This document shows, piece by piece, positions 63,887 to 64,000 of a stretch of 64,000 nt of DNA. This DNA comes from UBA7672 sp044224605 (GTDB lineage Bacteria; Pseudomonadota; Alphaproteobacteria; Caulobacterales; Hyphomonadaceae), in NCBI GenBank assembly GCA_044224605.1, contig JBGAKC010000003.1:1-64000 (forward strand), in the 5' to 3' direction. Both the position numbers and the translations under genes were made by a program. The notes under the pieces are model-generated. The model saw nothing but the letters and a program-made list of their open reading frames with translations. It made no database searches and was not told the origin of the DNA. How positions within the stretch are numbered: position 1 is the stretch's first letter; each line of letters opens with the position of its first letter.

Positions 63887-64000
63887 TCATATCCCGAACG
63901 GGTAAGTGTCCGGCTCGCCTTCAGGAGGACTGCTCGGCATGGGGGTCAGAGCGTGCGTCTCTTCCAGCCATACGAACGCATCGAACTGATGCGACAGGTG
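63887..64000 (-). CDS. C-terminal end of an erythromycin-esterase-like protein
   Basis: Only the last 37 codons and the TGA at 63887-63889 are in the window. The segment SHQFDAFVWLEETHALTPM resembles the conserved C-terminal block of the erythromycin esterase superfamily (FDA-x-x-x-x-x-x-T-x-A-x-x-P). The protein then ends PSSPPEGEPDTYPFGI. Family membership is suggested, not proven. Confidence 0.4.
   Translation of the reverse strand, partial: HLSHQFDAFVWLEETHALTPMPSSPPEGEPDTYPFGI

Overview
The window reads as a high-GC chromosomal segment of a Gram-negative alphaproteobacterium. Supporting signs are an IbpA-type Hsp20, the ccmFGHI order, TonB receptor architecture, many lipoproteins and translationally coupled ATGA/TGATG junctions. 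The genus cannot be fixed from the sequence. The segment is rich in periplasmic c-type cytochromes and copper proteins. It also carries decayed genes and a likely IS630 end at the left edge.

Layout. (1) 1-1600: start of an IS630-type transposase, then a diheme MauG/MbnH-like enzyme behind an FNR/FixK-type box; the enzyme carries an exact 54-bp in-frame tandem duplication. (2) 1603-9345: a minus-strand operon of four hydrolase-type genes (Ntn acylase, DJ-1/PfpI fusion, phosphotriesterase homologue, alpha/beta hydrolase). It diverges from a MaoC-like gene plus TetR regulator across perfect palindromic operators. (3) 9811-17183: a copper operon, DUF2946-like / MbnP / MbnH / CopC / CopD / DUF2946-like / PCuAC-like+MliC fusion / TonB receptor. 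(4) 17705-21413: diheme c-type protein, lipoprotein and DUF1501 protein behind a second FNR-type box. (5) 21614-39715: Hsp20, a redoxin-heme-copper monooxygenase fusion, an unknown secreted protein, a SPOR/TPR beta-barrel protein, two cytochromes with about 24 haem motifs each, a membrane cytochrome b, ccmFGHI, and a membrane-anchored FeS/flavin oxidoreductase. Together these look like a transenvelope electron conduit plus its cytochrome c maturation genes. (6) 39893-42651: response regulator, histidine kinase, and a second regulator with a degenerate receiver. (7) 43262-53118: fasciclin lipoprotein, an acyl-CoA/enoyl-CoA catabolic gene set and an ABC exporter of the MacB/FtsX type. (8) 53525-64000: secreted hydrolase, VIT1 pseudogene, two cytochrome b561 genes, MFS transporter, crcB remnant, PepSY protein, a second two-component system, a remnant of the barrel gene, a CueO-like multicopper oxidase, and the end of an erythromycin-esterase-like gene.

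How the parts connect. The two two-component systems appear wired to the redox genes through 11-bp-phased direct repeats. TTCAG/CTGAA repeats precede both regulator genes of the first system. The same 11-bp-phased half-sites lie upstream of the 24-haem cytochrome (three copies) and between the cytochrome b and ccmF genes. A different 20-bp box is shared exactly by the two cytochrome b561 transcription units. The strongest candidate for an undescribed system is therefore the multihaem/barrel/cytochrome b/FeS-flavoprotein module together with its own Ccm genes and regulator.
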